From NCBI GenBank assembly GCA_945881915.1, contig CAMCVW010000025.1, positions 1 to 46,733 on the forward strand: a DNA stretch of 46,733 bases, written 5' to 3'. Position 1 is the first letter of the stretch. The number at the start of each line of letters is the position of its first letter. The DNA is from Thermoflexus hugenholtzii JAD2. Lineage in GTDB: Bacteria; Chloroflexota; Chloroflexia; Chloroflexales; Roseiflexaceae. This document shows, one piece after another, positions 34,673 through 42,611 of the stretch. Below the pieces are notes generated by a model that had not been told where the DNA came from, ran no database searches, and saw only the letters and a program-made list of their open reading frames with translations. Position numbers and translations under genes: made by a program.

Positions 34673-36055
34673 ATGACGCAGCACCAGACCGGACTCGTAC
34701 CCTACGGACCCACACCCTCGGCACGGCAACAGGCCTGGCACGAGCGGGAATTTTATGGGTTCCTCCACTTCTCTGTCAACACATTCACCGACCGCGAGTG
34801 GGGCTACGGCGACGAATCACCCGATACGTTCAATCCTAGTGCGTTCGATGCCACCCAAATCGTCGACACCGCCCTGCGCGGCGGGATGCGTGGGCTGATT
34901 TTGACCGCAAAGCATCACGACGGCTTTTGCCTGTGGCCATCGGCGTATAGTACCCATACGGTGGCGCAGAGTCGCTGGCAAAACGGCCAGGGCGATGTCG
35001 TCGGTGCACTGGCGTCCGCTTGTGCGGCTGCAGGGATGCCCTTTGGGATCTATCTGTCACCCTGGGACCGCAATCACGCAGCATACGGTCGCCCTGCCTA
35101 CATTACTTACTATCGCAACCAATTGCGTGAATTGCTGACGAACTACGGGCCCCTGTTCGAAATCTGGTTCGACGGCGCCAACGGTGGTGACGGGTTTTAT
35201 GGTGGCACGCACGAAGTGCGCAAGATCGATGCAACCACGTACTACGACTGGGAAGAGACATTCAACCTCGTCCGTGAACTCCAGCCACATGCCTGCATCT
35301 TCAGTGATGCCGGGCCAGATGTACGCTGGGTGGGCAACGAACACGGCATCGCTGGTGACCCGTGCTGGCCGACGATTGACCCCACCGGCTTGCACCCGGG
35401 ACTGGCTGAGCCAGCGCTGCTCAACCGTGGCGATCGTACGGGCACGGCATGGTTGCCGGCGGAGTGTGACGTTTCGATTCGACCGGGCTGGTTTTATCAC
35501 GCACACGAGGATGATTTGGTGCGCACGCCAGCAAATTTGATGGAGCTGTATCTCGCGTCGGTGGGCCGTGGAGCCAATCTGCTGGTGAATCTGCCCGTGG
35601 CACCTACTGGACAGGTGCACGCGCGCGATCGGGCAGCACTACTGGGTTTTGCGGCAGCGCGCGAGCGCCTGTATGCGCAACCGTTGACGCCGTCGCTGTT
35701 GCGCGCATCGTCGACACTTCCCGGCTTCCCTGCGGTGCACACTGCCGATGATACACAGACCTATTGGGTTGCGGCTGCCGAAGACAGTGAACCATCGCTC
35801 ACACTCATTTTTGCACAACCGCAGCATATCGGCCTCATCGACATCCGTGAGTACCTCCCGCTGGGGCAGCGCATCGATGGCTGGGCTATTGACATTCAGA
35901 CCGGTACGGAATGGCACGAAGTCGCTGTCGGTGCATCGATCGGCAATCGGCGTTTGGTGCAATTGTCGGCCGTGCAGGCACACGGAGTGCGCTTGCGGGT
36001 GACGGGGCTCCCAGTACCGCCCGCGGTGCGCACGATGCGGATCTATTGCGCATGA
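34673..36055 (+). CDS. Alpha-L-fucosidase (GH29)
   Basis: A 460-residue GH29-type enzyme. WHEREFYGFLHFSVNTFTDREWGYG, LTAKHHDGFCLWPS and the nucleophile Asp167 in EIWFDGANGG are the expected catalytic-barrel segments. A C-terminal beta-sandwich follows from about residue 345. No signal peptide is seen, so it acts on imported fucosylated sugars in the cytoplasm. It fits the window's other glycan-degrading genes (GH2, dehydrogenases). GAGG precedes the ATG, and a terminator follows 120 bases after the stop. Confidence 0.88.
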   Translation: MTQHQTGLVPYGPTPSARQQAWHEREFYGFLHFSVNTFTDREWGYGDESPDTFNPSAFDATQIVDTALRGGMRGLILTAKHHDGFCLWPSAYSTHTVAQSRWQNGQGDVVGALASACAAAGMPFGIYLSPWDRNHAAYGRPAYITYYRNQLRELLTNYGPLFEIWFDGANGGDGFYGGTHEVRKIDATTYYDWEETFNLVRELQPHACIFSDAGPDVRWVGNEHGIAGDPCWPTIDPTGLHPGLAEPALLNRGDRTGTAWLPAECDVSIRPGWFYHAHEDDLVRTPANLMELYLASVGRGANLLVNLPVAPTGQVHARDRAALLGFAAARERLYAQPLTPSLLRASSTLPGFPAVHTADDTQTYWVAAAEDSEPSLTLIFAQPQHIGLIDIREYLPLGQRIDGWAIDIQTGTEWHEVAVGASIGNRRLVQLSAVQAHGVRLRVTGLPVPPAVRTMRIYCA

Positions 36056-36174
36056 GGGAGCGGGATGGAATTGCAAAAAACCTTGGCGCTGCGGTTTTCT
36101 GAGACTCACCAACACTCCAGTGGTACACGGTGACTGCTGGAACGCACTGATCGCCCACGCATGGGCTGCACAAA

Positions 36175-36207
36175 ACGCCTGGCAGATTGTCTGCCAGGCG
36201 TCTTTTT
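36175..36207 (+). terminator. Rho-independent terminator after the fucosidase
   Basis: ACGCCTGGCAGA (36175-36186) pairs with TCTGCCAGGCGT (36190-36201), followed by CTTTTT. It lies between convergent genes and may serve both. Confidence 0.85.
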
Positions 36208-36250
36208 CATCGAACGATGCGCATCCGTACCGACTCATCTGCCTGTGCGT

Positions 36251-37909
36251 TTAGGGCAGGAATGGTGGTCTGCGAGTCGGCGGCGGTCCATCCGTTGCGC
36301 GTGGCGGCGCTGCCCCATCTGACCCGCCCGGTGGTGATCCCGAAGTTCCACCTTCAGACGGTGGTGCCCCATCTGACCCGCCCGGTGGGGATCCTGGAGT
36401 TCCACCCTCTGACGGTGGTGCCCCATCTGACCCGCCCGCTGGTGATCCCGGAGTTCCACCCTCTGACGATGGTGCCCCATCTGACCTGCCCGGTGGTGGT
36501 GATCCCGGAGTTCCACCCTCTGACGGTGGTGCCCCATCTGACCTGTCCGGTGGTGGTGATCCCGGAGTTCTGCCGGGTGGCGGTGGCCCTCCCGGTGATC
36601 CGCCCTGCGACGGCAGCGGTTGTTGACCGGGTTGCCCTCCAGATTGCCCCGCAGGATTTTCTGATGGACATGGTCGACTACCCGGCGCAGCGACACACGG
36701 TCCTGACTTGGTTCCTGGAGCGCCCGAATCAGCCTGATTCTGCTGTTGCGGATCCCTCGGTGGCCTATTTGGGTCTGTAGGATTACGTGGATCACCTTCT
36801 TTTCCGCGAGAACCATCGACGTTCTCTCCAGACCCGTTCGACTGCATCGAATCTACCACTTGCGGGAGCACGCCAGAAAGTGCATTTGCGCACTCCGGTG
36901 GGAGCGCTCCACCTTGCCAGCCGAGGCACGAATCGTTAGACTGCTGGACTGCCGTTTGACACTGTTCATCCGCCGGCTGCGCATTGTCGAGTAACGACCC
37001 GACGCAACCGTAGAACACCGCACCGCGGATTTCTGCTTCGCGCCCCTCGGGACCAGCAAACTGTACCACTGCCGGCGGTAACGGAATGACTTCGCCGGTG
37101 GCAATGACCGCTTGTGGCGCGACATGTGCCGATGCCAAGCCCACACCCGATACCGCGACACTGACCACAACGGTCGACGCAGTTGTCGCCAGACCGACAC
37201 TCACTTTGCTGGCGGCAGATGCACTTGCATTGAGCACGCCCACCGTCGATTGACTCAGTTTGTCGATGTAGACGTGCACCGATTCGACGGCATAGTGGAA
37301 TGATTTACTGAACGTTTGCACCCGCTGGCGTGAGCCAGTCGATTGGCGCCGGAACCGTTGGATGCCGCTGACTGCACTGCGCAAGGGACGAACCAACCCA
37401 ATCAACAGGACGAGATCTATGACGTCCAATTGATTTTGAAACGCTGTGTAGAGCCCAAAGGCAGACAGCACAAAAACAGCACCTGCGCTGAGTGACAGTG
37501 TACTCACCAGAAGGAGCCAGGCGAGATTGTCGAGCTTGCGCACGAACCACGCGAACAGGTGCGCCATGCGACTCACTATGACCCGCGATGCAAGCAGGTC
37601 CAAAAAATCGCTACCAATCGGTACCTGCGTCTGCGCTGCTATGTATGGCACATGTGCGGCAAAGCGCCGGCGCCATTGCATGAAGCGGACCATGAGGAGC
37701 ACAACCGCACAACCCACCAATCCCAACAAGAAATTCTGTTTGCCGGGTTGTTGATAGGCATCGACAAATCCGATGACACCGGTCGCGAGGCTCGCAATGG
37801 TTGCAACAAAGACAACCGCCGATTCAAACTTGCGCTTGCCGGCAGCAGATTTTGTGTGCGCCTGGGGGACCTGCGCCAGAATTGCATCGGCAGAGAGGTA
37901 ACTATCCAT
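36251..37909 (-). CDS. Multi-pass membrane protein with Cys-containing region and Pro/Gly-rich repeat tail, function unknown
   Basis: 552 residues, no family recognised. The N-terminal half has about five hydrophobic segments (near 30-50, 59-77, 126-150, 157-172 and 240-262). After them comes a stretch with several Cys (YGCVGSLL, DEQCQ, DSCLGW, PPECAN), then a low-complexity tail from about residue 345 rich in Pro, Gly, Ser and Asp. The tail ends in five units of about 18 residues of the type GGTPGSPPGGSDGAPPSE. This suggests an anchored protein whose tail is exposed outside. GGAG precedes the ATG at 37909. It overlaps the upstream gene by 8 bp, so the two form an operon. Confidence 0.72.
   Translation of the reverse strand: MDSYLSADAILAQVPQAHTKSAAGKRKFESAVVFVATIASLATGVIGFVDAYQQPGKQNFLLGLVGCAVVLLMVRFMQWRRRFAAHVPYIAAQTQVPIGSDFLDLLASRVIVSRMAHLFAWFVRKLDNLAWLLLVSTLSLSAGAVFVLSAFGLYTAFQNQLDVIDLVLLIGLVRPLRSAVSGIQRFRRQSTGSRQRVQTFSKSFHYAVESVHVYIDKLSQSTVGVLNASASAASKVSVGLATTASTVVVSVAVSGVGLASAHVAPQAVIATGEVIPLPPAVVQFAGPEGREAEIRGAVFYGCVGSLLDNAQPADEQCQTAVQQSNDSCLGWQGGALPPECANALSGVLPQVVDSMQSNGSGENVDGSRGKEGDPRNPTDPNRPPRDPQQQNQADSGAPGTKSGPCVAAPGSRPCPSENPAGQSGGQPGQQPLPSQGGSPGGPPPPGRTPGSPPPDRSDGAPPSEGGTPGSPPPGRSDGAPSSEGGTPGSPAGGSDGAPPSEGGTPGSPPGGSDGAPPSEGGTSGSPPGGSDGAAPPRATDGPPPTRRPPFLP
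36313..36588. repeat. 54-57-bp tandem repeat within a coding region
   Basis: The sequence CCCCATCTGACC recurs at 36313, 36367, 36421, 36475 and 36532, a period of 54, 54, 54 and 57 bp. On the minus strand it encodes the Pro/Gly/Ser repeat tail of the membrane protein. The copies are similar but not identical. Confidence 0.85.
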
Positions 37910-38648
37910 TGAGGGACTCCGTCAATCCGTTAAGCACTTGCACCCAGAGGAGTGCCGATTCCATCGAATCGCTCACGCGAAGCTCTGATTGACCCGATTT
38001 GGAGGTGATTTGCTCATCACGAACCGCTAGCACATATGCATTGTTGGTGATGACGGGTATCGATTCTCGTAGATTGAGTGTGGTGATTTTTGTGCGAGGT
38101 GCATACAAATCCATACCAAAAAAGCGCACTGCTCCGCCATGGAGCTCAGCGAGCTGTGTCGCGTTACCGACTTGTGCTCCCAGTGCAAATTCAGGAATAG
38201 CTACATGACCGACAAAATCACTCAGTAGTGACTTGAGTGCCACCGTCGGTGGTGTAGGCAGTTGCAAGCAGTTGGCCATTGACTCCGAGATGCCTAGGCC
38301 GTGTGCATAGCGCACCTGCACACCGATGCGCTGCGCGGCTTGTTGAACCGTTGGCCATAGCGTATTGGTGAGTGCGCCTGCTGGGGTGACCAATGCAGCC
38401 CACCCATCACTCTGGGCCGAACGGAGGGCACGTGCGACGGTCGCGAGTAAATCTTCGGAGTTCCAGGCAGCGTCACTTGGGCCATGCTGCGACTGGGCGT
38501 TGAGTTTGCTGACTATGGAACGTGTGTCGGCATCGAGGCCGAACGTCTCGACCCGATAGACATCACTGACGAGTGCCGCTCCAGCGCGCGAGAGGCAGCC
38601 AGGACCCCAGCCGGTCGAAACGAGGGCTATTTCGTTGCGGAATGCCAT
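37902..38648 (-). CDS. Unknown protein, possibly a diverged tetrapyrrole-methylase-fold enzyme
   Basis: 248 residues, no confident family. The N-terminus IALVSTGWGPGCLS resembles the first strand and G-x-G-P-G loop of tetrapyrrole (TP) methylases. The middle, DGWAALVTPAGALTNTLW then GVQVRYAHGLGISESMANCLQLP, follows the order of that family's second strand and its PGxSS-type loop. The pattern is loose, and the SAM-binding residues cannot be confirmed. The rest (about 140-248) has no motif I know. It is the first gene of an operon with the repeat-tailed membrane protein. AAGGA precedes the ATG at 38648. Confidence 0.6.
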   Translation of the reverse strand: MAFRNEIALVSTGWGPGCLSRAGAALVSDVYRVETFGLDADTRSIVSKLNAQSQHGPSDAAWNSEDLLATVARALRSAQSDGWAALVTPAGALTNTLWPTVQQAAQRIGVQVRYAHGLGISESMANCLQLPTPPTVALKSLLSDFVGHVAIPEFALGAQVGNATQLAELHGGAVRFFGMDLYAPRTKITTLNLRESIPVITNNAYVLAVRDEQITSKSGQSELRVSDSMESALLWVQVLNGLTESLNG

Positions 38649-38851
38649 GACACGATTCCTTCCATGCAGAATCCCAACCGTGCCACTGAGTACAGACGCA
38701 GCAGCATGGAGATTAATTTCTTATTATCACGCAGACATGTTAAATATTTGATATGGGCATGTTGTCGTTGTGCGTATCGAAGAGCGCATAGTACAGTGGA
38801 TTATCGGGTGCTTTGCGCGCTGAAGTTACGGGCACGTTGCGCGAAAAGTCA

Positions 38852-38873
38852 CGGGCGCATTGCAATGCGCCCG
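38852..38873. repeat. 22-bp perfect palindrome with ATTGCAAT core
   Basis: CGGGCGCATTG followed by its exact reverse complement. It lies in the non-coding region 38649-38945 between two minus-strand genes. Confidence 0.75.
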
Positions 38874-38897
38874 GCCCAATCCATTCGCGGCATGACA

Positions 38898-38927
38898 GAG
38901 CGGGCCATATTGCAATATGGCCCGCTC
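38898..38927. repeat. 30-bp perfect palindrome with ATTGCAAT core
   Basis: GAGCGGGCCATATTG followed by its exact reverse complement, centred exactly 50 bp from the neighbouring palindrome and sharing its eight-base core. It lies 19 bases beyond the stop of the Fe-S reductase gene. No T run follows on the minus strand, so it is not a standard terminator. Confidence 0.75.
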
Positions 38928-38945
38928 GAAACAGCAATGATACGT

Positions 38946-41078
38946 CTATTCGTGGACAGTGACCGATTGGAGCAACAATTCCGCGACGTCTTGGCGAGCG
39001 ACGGTGTCGTCGATACCCATGGTTTTGGCAGCGTCCTCGAACATGACCATGCAGAACGGACAGGCGACGGCGATGGTGTCGGGCTGCTCGGTGCGCAGTT
39101 GCTCGAGGCGGATGACGCTGGTCTTTTGGTCGCCGAAGCCTTCCATCCAGACATTGCCGCCGCCGCCGCCACAGCACATGGCTTTGTTGCGGTTCTTGCC
39201 GGGCGCTTCGACCAGCTCGAGGCCAGGGATGGACTGCAGCAGCTCACGCGGGGCATCGTAGACGTCGTTGTAGCGGCCGATGTAACAGGGGTCGTGGTAG
39301 GCGACTTTTTGTTTGACCTCGGTGACGGGCTTGAGTTTGTCGTCACGGACGAGGCCGGCCAGATACTCGGTGTGGTGGACGACTTGGTAGTCGATGCCGG
39401 CACGGCCGCCGAATTGGCTGTATTCGTTCTTGTGTGAGTTGTAGCAGTGAGCGCAGGTGGTGACCAGCGTTTTGAAGGTGTACTTGCCGAGGGTGCCGAC
39501 GTTGGTTTCGGCTTGTTGCTTGAACAACAGTTCCTCGCCCATACGACGGGCGGGATCGCCAGTGCAGCACTCTTCGCCGCCGAGGATGGCAAAATCGACA
39601 TCGGCCTGCTTGAGGAGCTGGGCCATGGCGCGGGCTGTGCGCTTGGAACGGTCGTCATAGCTGGGGGCGCAACCGACCCAAAAGAGGACGTCGGTGTTGC
39701 CCTTTTCGGCCATGGTGGGCAAATCGAGGCCAGCGGCCCAGGCAGAGCGTTCTTTTTGGGGCAGACGCCATGGGTTGTTGGCACGCTCGATGCCGTCGAG
39801 TACTTTTTTGACGCCGCTGGGCACTTCGCTCTGGATCATGGTCAGGTTGCGGCGGAAGTCGACGACCAAATCGACGTGGTCGATCATGGCCGGGCACTCT
39901 TCGACGCAGGCGCCACAGGTGGTACAGCTCCACAGTTCGTTTTCGTCGTAGACACCTGCCTCGAGGAGTCCGATGGCGTCGAATGCGCCACGCCCGGTGC
40001 CGTTGCCCTCGAGCACCATCTGCGTACCCGATCTGAGCAAAATCGGATCACCGCGTTGCATATCGGCCATTTTGGTGATGAGGAATTTGGGTGATAGGTT
40101 CGAACCGGATGCATGGGCCGGGCAGACGTCTTGGCAACGACCGCAGGTCATACACGAGTCGAGGTCGAGGCGCTGCTTCCAGGTCAGATCATTGAGGGTG
40201 GCGACGCCCAGCTGCGGCTCGTCCTTTTCGATCTCGGCTTCAAAGTCAGGAATCGGTGCCAATGCGCCGCGTGGCCGGGTGCGCTTGAAAAACGTATTGA
40301 GCGGGGTATAGACCAAGTGCCGCAACCCGGTATAGGGAATGGCTGCAATAAACCCGAAGGACACGATGGTATGAGCCATCCACAAGGTAAAATGCAGATC
40401 CATGCCGAAGCTGCTGATATTGCCCCAACCAATTGCGCGGAAGACAGTGGCCAGACCATAGCCCACGAACGATTGAATGGCCCACGACTGGTCGAAGACG
40501 ACCGCGCCTCGAATCGTCTGATTGGCGATACGCAGACCTTCGATGAGGTAGCCACTGATGCCCACAAAAATCAGCGAAATCATTGCTTCGCGGTCGTATT
40601 TGCGGTCGTGCAGCCGGGGGGCTTTGAAGCCGTAGCGGCGGATGGTGGCCCAGATGAGGCCGGCGACAAAGAGCAGTCCGACAGTGTCGAGGATGGTCTC
40701 GTAGTAGCGATAGAAGTCGCCCACCAAAATGCGACCGGCGTCTTTACCCATGAGCGGGATGGTGAAGTCTTCTTCGACGGCGATGACGTCTGTGCCGATG
40801 AACAGTCCGAGGAAGCCGAAGAAAATCAGCGCGTGCATCATGCCCGGCTTGCGGTCCTGGAGGGTTTTCTGGTGACCGAGTGTCTCGGCAAACACCGTTG
40901 CGACACGGCTGCCGAGGGCATCGAGGCGGCCATCGGGTTTGCCTTTGCGCCAGGTGTTGGCGTCACGCACAATGCCATAAAAAAGCACGAGCATTGCTGC
41001 CAGTGCAGTGATGTACACGGTGAAGCTGCCCAGTTGCTCACCGATGTTCCAATATATCTGACGGACTGCTTCAATCAT
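38946..41078 (-). CDS. Membrane Fe-S oxidoreductase, ETF:menaquinone reductase/HdrD-like
   Basis: A 710-residue membrane enzyme. The N-terminal about 270 residues hold five or so membrane spans, like the NarI-type cytochrome b domain. Then come two 4Fe-4S motifs (CMTCGRCQDVCP and CTTCGACVEECP) and two CCG domains of heterodisulfide-reductase type (EECCTGDPAR and CCGGGGGNVW). This arrangement is known from EMO/EtfD proteins, which pass electrons from electron-transfer flavoprotein to menaquinone during acyl-CoA oxidation; a lactate- or disulfide-linked role is possible. No etfAB is in the window. GGAG precedes the ATG at 41078, so I reject the longer start at 41174. Confidence 0.85.
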   Translation of the reverse strand: MIEAVRQIYWNIGEQLGSFTVYITALAAMLVLFYGIVRDANTWRKGKPDGRLDALGSRVATVFAETLGHQKTLQDRKPGMMHALIFFGFLGLFIGTDVIAVEEDFTIPLMGKDAGRILVGDFYRYYETILDTVGLLFVAGLIWATIRRYGFKAPRLHDRKYDREAMISLIFVGISGYLIEGLRIANQTIRGAVVFDQSWAIQSFVGYGLATVFRAIGWGNISSFGMDLHFTLWMAHTIVSFGFIAAIPYTGLRHLVYTPLNTFFKRTRPRGALAPIPDFEAEIEKDEPQLGVATLNDLTWKQRLDLDSCMTCGRCQDVCPAHASGSNLSPKFLITKMADMQRGDPILLRSGTQMVLEGNGTGRGAFDAIGLLEAGVYDENELWSCTTCGACVEECPAMIDHVDLVVDFRRNLTMIQSEVPSGVKKVLDGIERANNPWRLPQKERSAWAAGLDLPTMAEKGNTDVLFWVGCAPSYDDRSKRTARAMAQLLKQADVDFAILGGEECCTGDPARRMGEELLFKQQAETNVGTLGKYTFKTLVTTCAHCYNSHKNEYSQFGGRAGIDYQVVHHTEYLAGLVRDDKLKPVTEVKQKVAYHDPCYIGRYNDVYDAPRELLQSIPGLELVEAPGKNRNKAMCCGGGGGNVWMEGFGDQKTSVIRLEQLRTEQPDTIAVACPFCMVMFEDAAKTMGIDDTVARQDVAELLLQSVTVHE

Positions 41079-41166
41079 GGCACGGTGCTCCATTGCATGG
41101 GTTTGTTTCGTGACATCGTAGCACGGAGCGTCGCAGGCCGTCAATGTGCGGCAGCTTCTGCCACGG

Positions 41167-41194
41167 TTGCACATTTGCGCGTTTCGTCTACACT
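41167..41194 (+). promoter_or_regulatory. Candidate promoter of the SDR gene
   Basis: TTGCAC (41167-41172) and TACACT (41189-41194), 16 bases apart, in the 159-base divergent region upstream of the ATG at 41238. Confidence 0.4.
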
Positions 41195-41237
41195 ATTTAT
41201 GAGAGTACCAACGACACAAACGAAGGTAGGAGCAACG

Positions 41238-42041
41238 ATGCGCTACGAAAACAAAATCACCGTCGTCACTGGCGGGAGCAAAGGGATTGGCGAAGGCTGT
41301 GTGCGCGTGTTTGCGGACGCCGGCGCGACCGTCGTATTCTGTGCCCGCAACGTCAGCGAAGGCAAGGCCCTCGAGACAGAACTCAATGCCAAACGACCCG
41401 GCAGCGTCCTGTTCATCAAATGCGACGTCTCGAAAACCGAAGAAATCGAGCAGATGATCAACGCCGTCGTGGCCACGTATGGCCGTATCGACTGCCTCAT
41501 CAACAACGCCGGTTGGCACCCACCGACGCGGACGATTGACCAATTCTCGGTCCAGGACTTCCGCGATTTGCTCGAACTAAACTTGGTGAGCATTTTCGCC
41601 GCCTGCAAATATGCGCTACCCCACATGCGCCCGGTGCAGGGCAACATCATCAATATGTCGAGCTTGGTCGGCACCATTGCGCAGCCCTACGCCACCACCT
41701 ACGTGGCCACCAAGGGCGCGATTACGTCGTTCACCAAGGCTTTGGCCATCGACGAGGCGGCCCACGACGTGCGCGTCAACTGCGTGTCGCCGGGCAATGT
41801 ATTCACCCCGCTCTGGCAGGCCGGCATCGATGCATCGCCCGATCCGGTACTCACCCGCTCGTACGGCGACAACGCCCAGCTGATGGGCCGCATGGGCACC
41901 ATCGAAGAAGCCGGCAAATTGTGCTTGTTCATCGCATCCGAAGCGACCTTCACGACCGGGGTCGACCACTACCTGTCGGGCGGCGCCGAGCTGGCCTATG
42001 GCCACAAATCGCGCAAAGGCGAAGCCGGGCCGTCCTGGTAA
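41238..42041 (+). CDS. Short-chain dehydrogenase/reductase (SDR)
   Basis: A 267-residue classical SDR: cofactor loop TGGSKGIG, structural NNAG, catalytic Ser in NMSSLVG, and the Tyr/Lys pair in TYVATKGA. VSPGNVFTPLW near the substrate loop and a C-terminal YLSGGAE complete the fold. Substrate unknown; FabG-like 3-oxoacyl reductases and sugar or alcohol dehydrogenases are all possible. AGGAG precedes the ATG. It is divergent from the Fe-S reductase gene, whose promoter region it shares. Confidence 0.88.
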   Translation: MRYENKITVVTGGSKGIGEGCVRVFADAGATVVFCARNVSEGKALETELNAKRPGSVLFIKCDVSKTEEIEQMINAVVATYGRIDCLINNAGWHPPTRTIDQFSVQDFRDLLELNLVSIFAACKYALPHMRPVQGNIINMSSLVGTIAQPYATTYVATKGAITSFTKALAIDEAAHDVRVNCVSPGNVFTPLWQAGIDASPDPVLTRSYGDNAQLMGRMGTIEEAGKLCLFIASEATFTTGVDHYLSGGAELAYGHKSRKGEAGPSW

Positions 42042-42086
42042 ACCGTGTTCCTTGTACAACACCTCCAGTGATGGGGGTGTCGTTGC

Positions 42087-42092
42087 TATAAT
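42087..42092 (+). promoter_or_regulatory. -10 box upstream of the structured leader
   Basis: A perfect TATAAT; transcription would start near 42099. The -35 region overlaps a hairpin (ACACCTCC with GGGGGTGT) after the SDR stop and is not a good match. Confidence 0.45.
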
Positions 42093-42126
42093 GCCGTATA
42101 TCTCTCGGTGTTTTTGTCATGAAAAA

Positions 42127-42246
42127 AGGGGACCAGCAGTGCGCATGGGAGCCCACTTCGCTGTGGGTGGTGGACTGCTGGCTCGCGATCGAGCAGGTGT
42201 TGCGTGCTCCTGCGCGTGCGCCAATCGCTGTAGCAATCCATCCCCT
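42127..42246 (+). ncRNA. Candidate structured 5' leader (unidentified cis-regulatory RNA)
   Basis: By eye, AGGGGA (42127-42132) pairs with TCCCCT (42241-42246) and closes a multi-branch fold. One arm is an 8-bp stem CCAGCAGT/ACTGCTGG (42133-42140 with 42174-42181), capped by CCCAC/GTGGG (42152-42156 with 42163-42167). A second arm is GCGAT/ATCGC (42185-42189 with 42224-42228) enclosing GAGCA/TGCTC. It starts just after a -10 box and ends 38 bases before the next gene. It does not match any riboswitch class I know; chance pairing in GC-rich DNA is possible. Confidence 0.35.
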
Positions 42247-42284
42247 GCGCCACGACCCGACATTGTGACATGAATGAGGCTGCC

Positions 42285-42602
42285 ATGGCGTTGCCATTCG
42301 ATATCTATGATTTACGCATCACCGTGGTTGCCATCGAGGGGCGCTCGGTGTGTGATTTGGCGGTGGGTGATTACTTCGAGCTGACCAACAGCAGCCACGT
42401 GCGCATCCCGGCGGGCAAGCACTTTTGCTTGTATGCCATGGCCGCGGTGATGCCGTTGTTGCCCGCCAAACAGCGGATGCTGGCCGAGAACGACTGGCTC
42501 GAGCGTGACACCCTGGTGGCCTGCCCCGACCCCGAGGAGCGGTTGATTATGCAAATCGAACGCATCCGCCAGCACGAGATGGACAGTGAGTCGTTGACCT
42601 GA
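42285..42602 (+). CDS. TIGR04076-like small protein
   Basis: A 105-residue protein whose pattern matches the uncharacterised TIGR04076 family: an initial beta strand (DLRITVVAIEG), CDLAVGDYFEL, CLYAMAAVMPLLPA, and late VACPDPEERLIMQIERI. Function unknown. GAGG precedes the ATG at 42285; an ATG at 42270 is in frame and possible. It is 9 bases upstream of the LLM oxidoreductase and overlapping units follow, so it opens a three-gene operon behind the structured leader. Confidence 0.7.
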   Translation: MALPFDIYDLRITVVAIEGRSVCDLAVGDYFELTNSSHVRIPAGKHFCLYAMAAVMPLLPAKQRMLAENDWLERDTLVACPDPEERLIMQIERIRQHEMDSESLT

Positions 42603-42611
42603 GAGGACCGT

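Noticed and set aside
36187-36780. Plus-strand ORF with repeats of VVPHLTRPVVIPEFHPLT type
   Set aside because: Antisense shadow of the 54-bp repeats in the minus-strand membrane protein, which has membrane spans, a ribosome site and operon context.
40113-41237. N-terminal extension of the SDR ORF
   Set aside because: The extension is antisense to the Fe-S reductase; the SDR begins at 41238 with a good ribosome binding site.
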